Positions 47,554-59,145 of a stretch of DNA of 64,000 nt are shown here, in pieces. The stretch is from Cantharellus purpuraceus (Eukaryota; Basidiomycota; Agaricomycetes; Cantharellales; Hydnaceae): the NCBI GenBank assembly GCA_025174535.1, contig JALBUN010000049.1:1860001-1924000 (forward strand). Direction: 5' to 3'. A program made the position numbers and the translations under genes. Under the pieces are notes generated by a model that was not told where the DNA came from, made no database searches, and was given only the letters and a program-made list of their open reading frames with translations. Within the stretch, counting starts at the first letter, position 1, and each line of letters starts with the position of its first letter.

Positions 47554-48564
47554 TGTCAAGGTGCTGGAATGCTTGGTAGTTCAAAAGGAGTAACCAGAGT
47601 TAGGCTGCTAGTAATAGAGAGGAGTGGGACTTTACTATTCCAGTTCAACTGGAGACAGAGTGGGAGCAATACTATTGAGTTGGTGGTGGTTTGCTTATGG
47701 AATAGATCCTATAAGTCTGCATGCAATGGTCCTAGCAAACAGATGGTGTGTAATGCAGCATGCCAAAGAACAATCAGGTTGAGGGGTAGGGGTAGCACTG
47801 AGTAACAGGTAAGAGTAATAGTGCTCTGTGATTGGAGGAGGATGGGGAGCAAAAAGGATGGTCCAGATGGTTGATCATGCTCTGTGACTGGATGACAATG
47901 GGGAGCCTGGTTGGGAGGTACATGAAAGCTGGTTTCAGGAGATGCGACCTCTTGGTGGCAGAGGGAAATCTGATCGGTGAACCAAGGTGCTTTGCCTCAG
48001 TGTAGAGCTGATGGATTGTGATATAGAGCGTAGAGCGTAGACTTAGAGCATGGACTTTGACTTTAGAGCATTGGCTGAAAACTTGTTGATTGATCCCAAA
48101 GGCAAAAACTAGCACCCTTTTATATACAAATCCCCAAAGCACAACAACACAATATGAAGAGCAAATGATGTGATATGATGCAAGAAATGCTGATCAAGCC
48201 AGCTGATGAAGCGTGTGAAGTTGAACTACTAATGGGGAAATCATGGAGAAATGAAGCGACAGATAGGGGTAATCTTTGTAAGAATAGGAGGTGATGAGTA
48301 ATAAAAGAACCAAAAATAGAACAAGGATGAGTAAGTTGTGTATGAATGAATTAAAAGGTGAAACTGGGGTGAGTCATCTAAAAGAACAATAGAAACATCC
48401 ACCAATACCATCTTCCCTACGGCTCTGAAGGTAAATCAACCCTGAGTCACATGAGGACTTCAGTCAGCATCCACAACAAATACTCCTTATTGTCTTAGTG
48501 ATACGTCTCCATATGGTATCCCATTCCAAGGGTATTCGGTCCCTTTGCCTGACATGATGTAACC
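47554..48564. mobile_element. Inverted LTR-like segment inside X2
   Basis: Begins TGTCAAGGTGCTGG, the inverse of the X-family end. For about 130 bp it is the reverse complement of the X 3' part (CCAGTTCAACTGGAGACAGA). Further in it is unlike X1. It ends near TGATGTAAC, the inverse of an X start. Flanks CTTAG and CTGAG nearly match. Probably a related LTR; the right border is approximate. Confidence 0.55.
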
Positions 48565-48915
48565 TGAGTTGGATTGAAGTTATTGGACTGATGATCCAAG
48601 GGGGTGCAACACACAGGTTGAAGCCAAGTCCACTCAATCCAACTCAATAGTTATTGCCCCATTCTGTCTCTGGTTGAACTGGAACAGTAAAGTCCCCTCC
48701 CCTTCTTCACTAGCAGCCAAACTCTGGTCATTCCTTTGAACCCTGAGTTTTCCCAGCACTTAACATGATGCATCAATTGGCACTGGAGACAGATGAGTGA
48801 GATCAATGGTGATGATTGGACAGACTGATGGAGATATGATGGTTTCCAAATGGAGTATGGATTCCACATGTGCAGGTACGCAGGGATCTGGGCATTAATG
48901 AATACAGCCATAACA

Positions 48916-49575
48916 GCGTGTCTGGCTCCCCAACGCAGGTAATCTCATCCCTTGATACAGGATGGAAGACCAATGTAGAAGTGACATCAGAGCTAGCCGC
49001 CAAAAACCCACAACATACTTGACAATCATTGTACCTTTCCCCCCATCCAAAGCCCAACCAAGTTCGCTTCTCCACATTGAGCCTTGAGCCTTGAGACTAA
49101 AAGGACCAAAAATCCATCCGGGAGTTCACAAATAAAGTCAGAGTCATACAGCGACCCATCAAAACACACTTGGCAGTTTGCTCACAAACCCACACCCAAA
49201 AAAAAAAAAAAAACGAGCCTCATGTCATGTATAAACGCAGCAATGAAAGCTCATCCACCACCCACCCCATCCCATCTCAAAACGACAAGCAAATGAATAA
49301 AAGCGAGCGTAAAAAAGACCGATCAAATGAGCGATAAGAACAATGATGATAGAACGATAGGATGATAAATGCCAGCGTAGGTAGGTAGGTAGGTAGGTAG
49401 ATAGGTAAATAGGTAGGTGGATAGGCAGGTGGATAGGTAGAAGAAACCCCCAACCATAACAATGTCCATCTCGTCCCACATTTTCTCTCAAGCAAGCAAG
49501 CAAGCAGACAAGCAGGGCAAGCAACGCCCCATCAAAAAAAAACACCTCCCTCTCCCTCCCCCCCCCCCCCCCAAC
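48916..49575. other. Intergenic with simple repeats
   Basis: Contains an A-run near 49200 and the TAGG microsatellite listed separately. No gene was recognised. The C-run at about 49558-49572 directly precedes the 3' end of the tetraspanin coding region. Confidence 0.4.
49379..49441. repeat. TAGG/TAGA microsatellite
   Basis: Six to seven clean TAGG units followed by degenerate TAGATAGG, AATAGG and GGATAGGCAGG units. Confidence 0.9.
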
Positions 49576-51611
49576 TCAAATCCTCCTCGCATACCCACCC
49601 TCAAACGGACTCTCCCCCTCCCCCCGATTCAAATCCACCACAGTCCCACTACGCCCTACACCGCCGCCGCCGCCACCCACGACGCCCCCCACCTCTCCAT
49701 ACCCCTGCTGATACTGATACCCCCCTCCCTGCCCATACCCCCCTCCTTGCCCATAACCCCCTTCCTGTCCATACGCCCCTCCCTGTCCATACCCCCCTCC
49801 CGGCTGCTGGTCCACATGCCCATACCCGCCCTGCTGCGTCGTAGCATACACCGCCTCCGTAGCATACGGCATATTCTGCCCCAACAACACCAATCAGCGC
49901 GACAAAGCCAACAACACCGATACCCATAAAACTCTGCCGGCAACACTCACAGGCATCGTGTCCAGCGCCAAATTCGTCTGCGACGTCCCCGCCACCGCAC
50001 CCGACCGCGACCGCGCCAAAACATCCGTCGCCACATCCGTCCCATACTGCTCCGCCAGCTGACTATCCACAAACGAGTCAGCAAAAACACCCCCGCGTCT
50101 CGCTCGACTTACTTTGCGTAATTGTCCATAATGACCGCCATGGAATTGACAGAGAGACGATACGCCTTGGGCATCATGCCCTTCCCAAACCGATACGTCA
50201 CGTGGTTGGAGCACAACAGGCCCACCACCATGATCCCAATATGCATGGGGACCATGCCAAACACGATCACATACCACCGCTCAAGCGCCGTGCGCTGAAA
50301 CTTGAGAAAGGGGCCCTTGCACCCGGGAAGGGTGGTGCGCGAATAGCACGTCTGGCTCACGGTCGCCTCTGTAAACGGCGAAAAGTAGCCGCAGCAGCCC
50401 AGCTCGTTCTGGACACGCAGACGGCCGTCGATGCCGAGGTCGCGGGACCATTCGGCGTTGATCTTGCCTTCGAGGTTGAAGGCGCGGCGGCGGTAGGTGA
50501 CGTAGCCGGGGACGACGAGGAGGGCGAACGTGACCCAGAGGAAGAGGGTGTAGATGGCGAGAAAGGCCCTGTTGTTGAGCAGGATGCCGGACCAGCCGAC
50601 GAGGGAGGTGACGACGCCCACGGAGGCGGCGAGTGTGGATACTGAGACACACGGCGTTAGCAGCGGACAGGGGCGCAGCGCGTGAGGACGACGCACATAT
50701 GAGCTCGGGACGGTTGCCCACGCGGATCACGTCGGCGTTCTTCCAGACGTTGAACCAGGTGAGGAGGCAAAAGATGAGACCTACAATAGAGTACAGTGAA
50801 AGCTGCACCCAGACAGGGTCGGACACGGGAGAGAGAGACAGGGCGCGGGGCACGCACGAGTGTGTTGGAGGCAAAGAGGGCCCACTTGAAGCGGTTCCAG
50901 CGGAGACGATGCTTGGTCTTGCCGCCCTGGCGGGGCATGACGCCGTCATAGTCTTCGTCGCCGGCGCCGGGCATGCGGGCCTCGCCCGGGCGGAATGCCT
51001 CGCGCCCGCCGCCGCGCTTGGGGACGTCGGCGGTCTCGATGACGCCCTTGCCCTTGCGCTTGTGCATGCCGGGGCTGTGGGGGCGGGAGAACTTGGTGGG
51101 GAGGTAGTTGACGGTGAGGGAGACATTGTCCCTGACGGAGGCGGGCGGGGTGACGCTGCGGAGGGAGCCCTTGGCGGAGGCGGAGGGGTGGATGGAGAAG
51201 GGCGGCACGGGCGGGTCGAGACGCATCTGGGGCGCGAAAAGGGCTTGCGTGGACGGGGTAGACAGGGCAGACTCTGCGGAATTGGGACGACGGGGATAGC
51301 TGGCAGAGACGAGTGAGCCCCAAAGAGGAGGATGACAGGGGACAAGCCGGTCTCACCTATAGTTCTGGTCCTCCATGTACTGCCCACTCTGTCAGCACTC
51401 TCTCGGCCCACACCGGGCGGAGCTCAAATCTCACCTGCCGCTGTGTGCTGCTCCCCCGCGACTCTGCGCCCTGCTCATCGTAGTAGGTGCTCCACACTCG
51501 CTGCATCGCAGTCAAGGCTGATCCTCCCTCCCCTTGGCCTCTTTTAGATCCCCGCATGTCCCCACCCCTCGCCATGGCTAGCCGCTCCCACCCTAGGCGC
51601 CCACCACCCAT
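49576..51611 (-). CDS. Tetraspanin with long N- and C-terminal extensions
   Basis: A 562-aa four-helix membrane scaffold protein of the basidiomycete tetraspanin group. Seven exons: 51611-51435, 51379-51357 (23 nt), 51299-50858, 50802-50697, 50641-50113, 50062-49951, 49875-49576 (1689 nt in frame). The cytosolic N-terminus of about 215 residues contains DEDYDGVMPRQGG. Four TM helices follow (SLYSIVGLIFCLLTWFNVW first). The large loop has the signature NELGCCGYFSPFTEA with additional Cys in SQTCYSRTTLPGCKG. After TM4 come GKGMMPKAYRLSVNSMAVI and a Gly/Tyr/Gln-rich tail (repeated GGGYGQ). A second ATG at 51575 would shorten it by 12. TATA-like TATATAC lies near 51670. It is the source of the fragments in the inverted duplication. 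Confidence 0.93.
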
Positions 51612-52089
51612 TCACACCTCTCTCAGTCCTCGCTTCTCTCCCCATTCTCTCATTCCTTCATTCACCTGGTGTATATACTCCTCGTTCCGTCGTCTTTCAA
51701 TATGCTCTTCTTGTGCCATGTCTGGCCACACCCAGGGTCATGAGAACGCATGCGCTCCAAATATACCTCGCATGTGATGCCGTGACACCTGCCTATCCCC
51801 CATTCAGGTGCCTCCGGCAGTCCCTCAGTCCTGACGGATGCACTCTCTGCCTACAGCATCGACCTTTGGAGTAGCCCCCTATCTCTTGCTAATGTCGTTC
51901 GCTCTGCGGTTGGGAGCCCGAATGACTCTGCAGTTTGAGGCTCGGGACGAGCTGGCGTCTTTGTCATGTGTGAGGGTCGGTCGTCACCCACCATTCTCCA
52001 AGCGTGTTCTCCAGTCCACCCCTCAATGCATGTACAAGAAAAAAGGTCTGAACTGGTTTGCAAACGCTGCAAACGAGCCAAAAGCAAGT
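51612..52089. other. Intergenic, promoter side of tetraspanin
   Basis: No gene recognised. It contains the tetraspanin promoter (TATA-like near 51670 on the minus strand). Confidence 0.4.
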
Positions 52090-52161
52090 GATCCGGGCCG
52101 GACTCGAACCGACGACCTTCTGCGTGTTAAGCAGACGTTCCACCAACTGAACTACCGAACC
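52090..52161 (-). tRNA. tRNA-Val (anticodon AAC)
   Basis: The minus strand folds into a cloverleaf. The acceptor stem GGTTCGG pairs with CCGGATC, the D arm contains AGTTCAGTTGGT, and the anticodon stem TCTGC/GCAGA encloses the loop TTAACAC with anticodon AAC. The T arm is GTCGG-TTCGAGT-CCGGC, with discriminator A. It decodes GUU (and, after A34 editing, GUC/GUA) valine codons. No intron. CCA is not encoded, as expected for a nuclear eukaryotic tRNA gene. Confidence 0.95.
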
Positions 52162-53258
52162 TGGCTATCAGTCCGTGCCGCCTCATTCTATTGACAATTA
52201 CAGAAGCTACACGGCGCTGCAGCCACGTAAAGTCCGCCTGCAATGCCATCGTCACGGCTTTCTGTTAGCAATGTGCTGTTATCCACATACGTATTGTCTG
52301 CAATCGTGGCACTGGCAAGGCAGCAATGCCGACAGGGCGCACATCACTGGCTGAACGATTTGAGTGGCGCCAGCAAGCGCTCTGTGAACGGTGACAGACT
52401 TTATCAAAAGACAGTGGAGCCGGCCATTCGTCATGTCAATTGAGCGCACGTAACGGGTTTTTTAGTCCCCCGTAACGGACGTTCCCGACTTTTGCGCGCG
52501 ACACCCTTCCTTGGGGGTCACTAATGTCCAATCACCTGACCCATGGATTGCCCGCCTCTCATTCAACGTCATGTTTGACCCCAGTCGTAGGGTCAACCTC
52601 ACCAGCCATGTCCGTCTCATCTTCCTAATATAGTCAACTAGATCAATACCCCAACACGCTCAGCCCCCAACCCCACCTATCGGATCTAGAAGAAGTCTAG
52701 ATGAGAAGCCTCGAACGGTGTGACGCACGCACGCTCGAACGCGGACATCTTGATGCCAGCCACACCGGCACTACAGATGTTCCAGGGCACAACCCTAATT
52801 CCACGCACCCACCATCAGGCCCCATCGCTCTGTACACGGGGAATACTCCTCATGGTGTGCCTCGTGTGCTATATCGCACTCATCATCGATTATGCTGGCA
52901 TCCTTATAACCCCCTCCCGCTGATATTGCGGTGTCAGTACCCCGTCTCTCCCACTCATCCCTCTCCGCCCCTCAAAGACCGCCATGAATGCTCACTAGGC
53001 TGATTCCGTTCTGTATAGTTGCCCCTGCGTATGTGACACGTTTACTCCTCCTGCACGTTACCCTCTCGCACGAACACCCGTGCTGCAGGAGCGGAAGTGA
53101 TCTGTCACAACGCACCGTCGACTACAGCAACAGAACTCTTTCGGTGACGGAAATCCACTCCTACTTTCTTGCTTATTTTACTTTTTTTCTCCTTTTGCTT
53201 GCGCTTTTTTTTTTTTTTCTTTTGTTTTTCACACTGCGCTCGGTGTAAGATTCCCAAT
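52162..53258. other. Intergenic
   Basis: No gene is supported. A pronounced T-rich tract (near 53170-53230) precedes the small candidate gene at 53259 and may be part of its promoter. Confidence 0.4.
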
Positions 53259-53667
53259 ATGGCGACCGCCGCTGCTTCCAAGCCCGCACACTTACCCAGG
53301 GAGAAACCCTTACCTCACTGTACTGAGTATTATTTCATTGGTAGTGGAGAAATTTCCGACGGTACGAATCATTCGTTCTTCCGTCATGCAAATTCACGTC
53401 ACACTTGTACGTTTCTTCAGTATATCGTGAATATTTTACTCCATGTTTATTTCGTTTTATAGCATGGGGTGAAATGGAGTCTAGATGTACACCGCCGCAT
53501 GTGGTCGATGATCTGTATGAGGTATGGCCTTTGTCACATTCTCCGAGCACACCCTTCGGCCCTGCCCCGAGGCTGATTCAGATTCGCGACTTGTCAAGGA
53601 TGCCGGGATGAAATCCACATTGACACCGTCTCATATCACTCATATTAATTCTGCGTCATCGAAATGA
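53259..53667 (+). CDS. Possible small three-exon gene, hypothetical protein
   Basis: A candidate 100-aa protein. Exons are 53259-53406, 53463-53521 and 53572-53667 (303 nt in frame), with GTACGT, GTATGG donors and TATAG, CCGAG acceptors. It begins MATAAASKPAHLPREKPLPH and later reads SRCTPPHVVDDLYEADSDSR. There is no signal peptide, TM helix or known domain. Support comes only from the consistent frame across two plausible introns and the T-rich sequence upstream. The second acceptor lacks a pyrimidine tract, which weakens the model. Confidence 0.4.
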
Positions 53668-54680
53668 AGACGTGTATGATTTTTGATTAAAACAACAAAG
53701 GCCCACAGGGTTCGCCGAACAGTTTGGGAACAGCGTCGACGTTTGCCACCATCAGTAGCCAGCTTCAATGCTTGGTCTTGATTCAGTCGATGATACGCCC
53801 TATTTCCATTTTAACATGTATAGAAGTATATAATGTACGGACAGCAAAAATATACCATTTCGTGGGCTCGCGTGCTCGACATGTCAAGTTCACTCTCATG
53901 TACAACTCGGGCTATGACCTCATGAACTGCATTGTGAAACGACCCAGCATCTCCGGCACACGTGGTATCAAACGTGACAAATTTCCGCACACAACGCGCA
54001 GTGGCCCCGTCGAGGCGGCCGTCTTGCCAGCTCCATATTCGGACGTCCCAAAACGGCGCCCGAAACAGGCATTATGGGTAAGGACCCGTTGACACGGAAA
54101 TGATAGCTCACTGACATCTTATCCGCCGAACAAGGCACACTCTGTATAGCATGCTGATATATTCCAAAGGGGCTGGCACCCACGTTGTTGTGATGTCGCT
54201 AGCAGCGCAAATGATGCAGCCGTGCGGTGTCAGGACTTTCATTCCCCACAGGTTGATATTTGTTACCATGACAGTAAATTCAGGAGGGTGAGCTTCAGAG
54301 CACGCTTACTAGGGTGCTCGTCGAGCCGCGTCACGAGAGTACAATGGAAAAGCTGCTGAAGGACGCAAGGACATGAGTTACATACTAAATAAGCCTCGGA
54401 TGCTCGCATAATTCAGAGTAGAAGTATCAGATAGTGCCGGCGTGTCGCTGATGAGCCGTCTGTCCCGGTCGCACTAGGTCACATGCCGTGGTGATGGTAG
54501 CAGTACCACGATATTGGAAGGCGGTTAGGACTCCTTGAGCTTTGACAGAGTCGTTAATGGGCTTCCGGTTCTCGGCATTATTATCGTATATGCGAGCGCG
54601 CCTTTCACCGCCTCGTTGCTGCTCGGGTAAGCCAAATGTCCTCCACCACTCTATCCCCTTCTCTATAGTACTGGCGCGTA
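53668..54680. other. Intergenic, unassigned
   Basis: The plus-strand frame 53724-54092 (122 codons, containing KFTLMYNSGYDLMNCIV) is the longest here but has no known motif and could not be joined to neighbours. Confidence 0.35.
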
Positions 54681-56106
54681 ATGTTTAGCCTTTTGCAAGT
54701 GGTCGCTCTGGTAGTCCTCGATGCCACAGTGGGATGGCAAATAGCAGCACAATCAGTGCCTGGTGCAGTCAGTAAATGATACTTTCACACACCTATGTGA
54801 CATGAATGTCGATGTGCTGTGGACATGAACAGACAACCACCGCCACGTGTGTCAACGATTTATGGGTCAGTCACTCCACACCCGGAAGATGTTCTCTCCA
54901 TGATGCTCAACACGACTGCACATGCTACAGACCTTCAATGAACTGCACCAAAGCCCTTGCTTGAGTACGTCTTGCATTGAATCAAAGTAGACACCCACGA
55001 TTCACGTCCCACGCACAGTCACGGCTGCCCTTTCGGCCATATGCACCGGTGGCAGTACGTGCAAAGACTTTAGCAGTCCTGAAGCACTCGCTTACACGGC
55101 CTCGTAGACGACACACTCCTAGGCCTTGCGCCTGGCCAGATGTATACTGGACCCCCCCCGGGAGGGTCAAGTCCTTGCCAATGCAGCAGTGTCATGTACA
55201 ACATTATTTCTGCCTGTGCGGCTTGCCAGCAGGATGTTACTGTAGATACGTGCGTGCAAACATCCCTGTCTCATCCTTCCCATGCCAAGGTTTTCCTCAG
55301 GTGGCCACATTGGAAAACGAATTGTGCACGGCAAGATATTTCCATGTCAAGGTCTGTAGAAGCCTTGGTTCTGCGTGGATTGATGTTAATAATGACTATT
55401 AAGCTTTCCACTAAATATTCCTTCCACATTCACCATCCCATCATGGGCATATCTCATGGTGATTTAGTTCTAGTTCTCTTTTCGTTATCTCTCACTCTCT
55501 ATTAGGTCAATACCACTTGGGATAGTATTGCAGCGTTGAACGCTCACAATTCAGGTGGAGACAGTTTCCTGGTTCATGTTGCCAACAATAATTTTCCTGT
55601 GGTGTAGGTGCTTCCGATTCGTCATCCGGCTCTCCAACGTCCACCACAAGTCCCTCACACTCCACCGCAAAGCCCTTACACACCACCCTGACAAAGTCAC
55701 CCACCGCCTCCGCCTCACCCACAAGCTCCAATACAGCTTCGAATACATCCTCGCACACAGGAGCGATCGTCGGCGGCGTCGTCGGAGGCATCGCCGCCCT
55801 CGTGCTTCTGGGACTTGCAGGGTTAATCTTACGCCGTCGAAGAGCAAATGCATCACGTGCAAGGTTTTTGAACAGAGAGAAGATTGATCTGGTTGGCCCT
55901 TCGAGTCCGTCTCCGCAGCCACTGAAGCCCCCCTCGCAGGTGGCTCTTAGACTTTATGTGCGTCAGTCCCCTGCAGTCTCATCTTCTTCCCTTGCTCGAG
56001 CTTTCACATCTCATTCACGCCATATCCTTCCTCTTCATACCAGGACCCCGACGATCCTGCAACATACCCGCCAAAGGTTCCTCTTCCTATTCAGCCGGCT
56101 GTGTGA
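54681..56106 (+). CDS. Cys-rich, Ser/Thr-rich single-pass membrane protein, tandem copy 1
   Basis: A 299-aa member of an Agaricomycete family of surface glycoprotein-like proteins. Ten exons: 54681-54767, 54833-54865, 54931-54964, 55019-55054, 55108-55249, 55301-55351, 55404-55458, 55506-55554, 55608-55957, 56044-56106 (900 nt in frame). Signal peptide FSLLQVVALVVLDATVGW. The Cys-rich ectodomain contains TCVNDLWTFNELHQSPC, PCQCSSVMYNIISACAACQQ, WPHWKTNC and IPSWAYLM. A Ser/Thr-rich stalk and then a TM helix follow (GAIVGGVVGGIAALVLLGLA), stopped by RRRR. The short cytosolic tail ends DPDDPATYPPKVPLP. Function unknown; the design suggests a wall or matrix sensor or anchor (inference). The other two copies follow downstream on the same strand. 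Confidence 0.88.
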
Positions 56107-57733
56107 TGGGCCCTGCCTATGACTGTTTCGGACGACCTCAACGGGCTAATGTGGGGTGCGCATGGCCAAGGTAGCAGTTTCCATTGGGCCCCTCCAAGTT
56201 GCTTTTAAAACTACCCCGTCATATGCATTGTACATCCCGAAGTTTTGGTTATTTTTAGCGTGTAGTTAATTGTTCATGAGTGTAATTTTCACAAACCTTT
56301 TGAGACCGTCACTGCGAGACAACCAAATAGCGAAATAGCCATATGCCTCCTTGTTATTCGTACTGGCACATTTCCTTCTGTCAATACATTAAGGACCTTA
56401 CGCTTAACCTTCCGCTGTAGATAGTGTAAAGTTCCTTTCGCGATTATGGTCACGACAAGACGGATATCGTGTTTGGCATATCCGACAGTGTGTCGCGTCC
56501 TCTGCCTCAAAATTGCTCGCTACACGTACACGGTTCATAGAATCAGCCCTGATGGTATTTGACATGGATGGAAAAGTTGGGTAGCCTACTCTAGAATTAC
56601 CCGACTTTCTATGTGATGCCATGATAGCAAGTGCGTGTCATGTGCTCGCTGGTGGCACAGCCGATGCACATTGAAGCCCGCCTTGTCTATTCGGCTCGAA
56701 TCGGTATGCAGTTCCGCAGATGTGACGCGGGCCATGCCATGGAAGGTCGAGACGACCTCATGGGATATAGCACTGCTGGCTGGCAATCCAATTTGATGAG
56801 TCTCGCCGTTCATGTTCACACTGCAATGATCTCTTGGAGCGCACATAGCATATCTTAAAAAAATATTTTTGAAAACATTCTTCGAGTCGCATTCATCATA
56901 CCTAGAGCGAACGTCAATAACGAAGCAAAAGCACGCACCACAAGGTGACTGGAAAGGTTCCCCCAACTCCTCGCTGAGTTCCTCGAGTAGTACGGTAGTT
57001 CTTATGCAGGTATTTGATTTAAACTGTTGAATCTACCATGGTACATTGTCAGATCGAGCTTGCCACTGTCAGGAATCAGGATCAACTGGTGCCACCGCAG
57101 CGAGAAGCATATTTCTGAGGCTCTTGCAAGACAAAGTGGAAGGTATCACGGTCAATGGTTATAGGCAATACAAAATGCAGTGACTGACGTTGTCCGGGAC
57201 CGTCGTTTCAAGCCAGTCTCAAGGTCATTGTGACGCGTACACTCAACGTAGGGCCCTTACGTAACGAGTCAGAGCTAGTCAGCGTCGATGCATTGCTGCC
57301 AATGACCATGAAGAGGGTGGAATTTGAAAGTGTGGCTAGGTGAAAATTGAACTTGGAACAATAAGCTAAGCTTGTGAGTCCGAGCGTTCTATAGTTATTG
57401 ACGGCAGGAATTGGCGCTTGATGCACACACAATTAAGAGCATGACATGACTCGGAAGAAGCATATCAGCGTAGATCAGAGTCTTTCAAGCATTTCCAAGT
57501 ATGGTCTGTCGATGGGAGTTTATTTCCACTATACACGAGGTCACATGCACCATGGCACTTGTGCGTTGGCAGAGCCTGAGAAACAGAAATTCGAAGCCAG
57601 TGCTTTGTTTTAGTACGAGCGTTCGATCCTCTTCGGTAGTGCGCTTGGAGTATGTATTGATTTCACCGCTTCTGGCTTTGCACTGTCACCCAAGCGCCTA
57701 GTCTCTGTTCCTGGAGTCACCTTTCGCTACTCA
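56107..57733. other. Intergenic between tandem copies 1 and 2
   Basis: No gene is supported. The minus-strand frame 56586-56966 (126 codons) starts with a PCGAC motif but lacks every other feature of a deaminase (see rejected list). Confidence 0.4.
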
Positions 57734-59145
57734 ATGCTTTCCTTCCAGCAAGTACTTGCTCTTGGAGTTCTTGGTTCCACATTGGTATTTCCAGCACAGG
57801 CTATATTGGGTGCAGTCAGTAGACATTCCCTCTCACACCTCCAATAGTACTGCAAGATACATGTTGAATAATCTGTCGTCATGAACAGACAACGAACGCA
57901 ACTTGTACCACGGATCTATGGGTCAGTCACTCCACTCGAGAGTGTGCAGTCTTCATGATGCTTAATGCTATTGCACATGTTTCAGACCTTTAATGAGCTG
58001 CAGCAAAGCCCTTGCTTAGGTGCGTCTTGCATGAAATGCCCAATTCTCCGCTAATATTCCACGCGCAGTTGCTGCTGTCCTCCAAGGCGTATGCAACGGT
58101 GGAAGTAAGTAATAACCATATCTAACGTGCATATACGTTTACAAGGCCTCCTAGCCTGGTCACTTCCATCAATCCTGCCTGGCCAAGCATATGGCGGCCC
58201 AAAGGAAGGGGAGTCCAACGTCTGCCAGTGCAGCACCGTCGTGTACTCCATGACTGCTGCCTGTGCTAGTTGTCAGGGTGCCATTGTAGATCCGTGTGTA
58301 CAAACTTCCCATCTAGTTGTTTTTCCATGTTAAAGCTGCATTGTAAGGTGGACCAATTGGAAGACCAATTGTCTAAGCAAAGACATCTCGGTTTCAAGGT
58401 CTGTATGATGTTTGGTTTTTGTGTATGGTTGTCGAACATGGCTTTGCAGTTTCCCGCTATCGATCCCTTCTATAGCTGCCGTCCCCTCGTGGGCTTATCT
58501 TAACGTGACGTGACCCAACGGCTTTCATGATAACTTACTGCTGATTCTGGACATTAGGTCAGTGGCACTTGGAACGCAATTTCAGCCTTTAACGTCCACA
58601 ACTCTGGTACAGGAGTGTCCCTTGAACTCTCTGCCCATGTTGCTAACGATCATCCTGCCTGTTTAGATGCTCCCGATTCTTCAGCCGGCCAACCATCATC
58701 CACACCCACCTCGTTGATCCCAACAAGCTCAAGTACTACTTCGGTCACTTCCTCCAGTCACGCCTCTCACAAAGGTGCAATTGCTGGAGGCGTCATCGGC
58801 GGCATCATAGGTCTCGTGGTTTTGGGACTTGCAGTATTCATAATACTCCGGCATAGGGGGAACAGAGAAAATTATCCATCACGTGCAAGATTACCGAACG
58901 GGGAGAAGATCGACTTAATAGGACCCAGAAGCCCACCTCCACAGGAAACCCCAGTACCTTCATCTGTCATGCAATCCCCTCCAAAGCTTTATGTGCGTTG
59001 GTTTCCTGTGTTTGCTCATAACATCGAGTTCTCTACCTTGATTGACACTGTTCCATATTCAAATCAGGACCCCGACGATCCTTCAACATTTCCACCAGAG
59101 ATGCCTTTGCCGCCATCAGTGCCACCCCCCTACCATTCCAGATGA
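57734..59145 (+). CDS. Cys-rich, Ser/Thr-rich single-pass membrane protein, tandem copy 2
   Basis: A 293-aa paralogue of copy 1. Ten exons: 57734-57814, 57889-57921, 57986-58019, 58069-58104, 58155-58293, 58348-58398, 58450-58504, 58558-58606, 58667-58992, 59068-59145 (882 nt in frame). Signal peptide LSFQQVLALGVLGSTLVF. The ectodomain has NATCTTDLWTFNELQQSPCL, AAVLQGVCNGG, VCQCSTVVYSMTAACASCQG, WTNWKTNC and VPSWAYLN. The Ser/Thr stalk precedes the TM helix (GGVIGGIIGLVVLGLAVFII) and a tail with SPPKLYDPDDPSTFPPEMP. Exon sizes of 33, 34, 36, 51, 55 and 49 nt are identical to copy 1, so the copies arose by tandem duplication with introns in place. Confidence 0.9.

Larger units (their letters stand above)
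43589..48765. mobile_element. LTR X2 inside Y1, split by insertion of Z1
   Basis: Starts TGTTAC at 43589 and ends CAGCACTTAACA at 48765, flanked by the perfect duplication TGATG (43584-43588 and 48766-48770). Its own sequence is 43589-43594, about 47369-47553 and about 48566-48765. The middle of the LTR (present in X1 at 42875-43105) is missing. It hosts Z1 and an inverted LTR-like piece. Confidence 0.88.
42596..48915. mobile_element. LTR Y1, split by nested insertions
   Basis: An LTR of family Y, beginning TGTTATGCACTA at 42596 and ending GTCATAACA-like (CAGCCATAACA) at 48915. Its own sequence remains as about 42596-42662, 43302-43588 and 48771-48915 (roughly 500 bp), matching the uninterrupted inverted copy Y2 (517 bp). 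Everything between is inserted DNA. Flanking 5-mers (GGGCC and GCGTG) do not match, so it is not a clean solo LTR; one side may be internal element sequence. Confidence 0.8.

Noticed and set aside
49379..49441. Regularly spaced short repeats that might suggest a CRISPR-like array
   Set aside because: A simple TAGG microsatellite in a eukaryotic genome; no spacers.
50633..51316. Plus-strand open frame of 227 codons antisense to tetraspanin
   Set aside because: Antisense shadow of high-GC coding exons; no motif, no promoter or splice support.
50281..51411. Long minus-strand open frame of 376 codons overlapping the tetraspanin gene
   Set aside because: It is rich in Pro, Arg and Ser, an out-of-frame shadow of the GC-rich tetraspanin exons, which read the correct family motifs in another frame.
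56586..56966. PCGAC motif suggesting a cytidine deaminase
   Set aside because: The required His/Cys-Ala-Glu motif and the following RQ of PCGxCRQ are absent, and no other family segment was found on either side; chance match.
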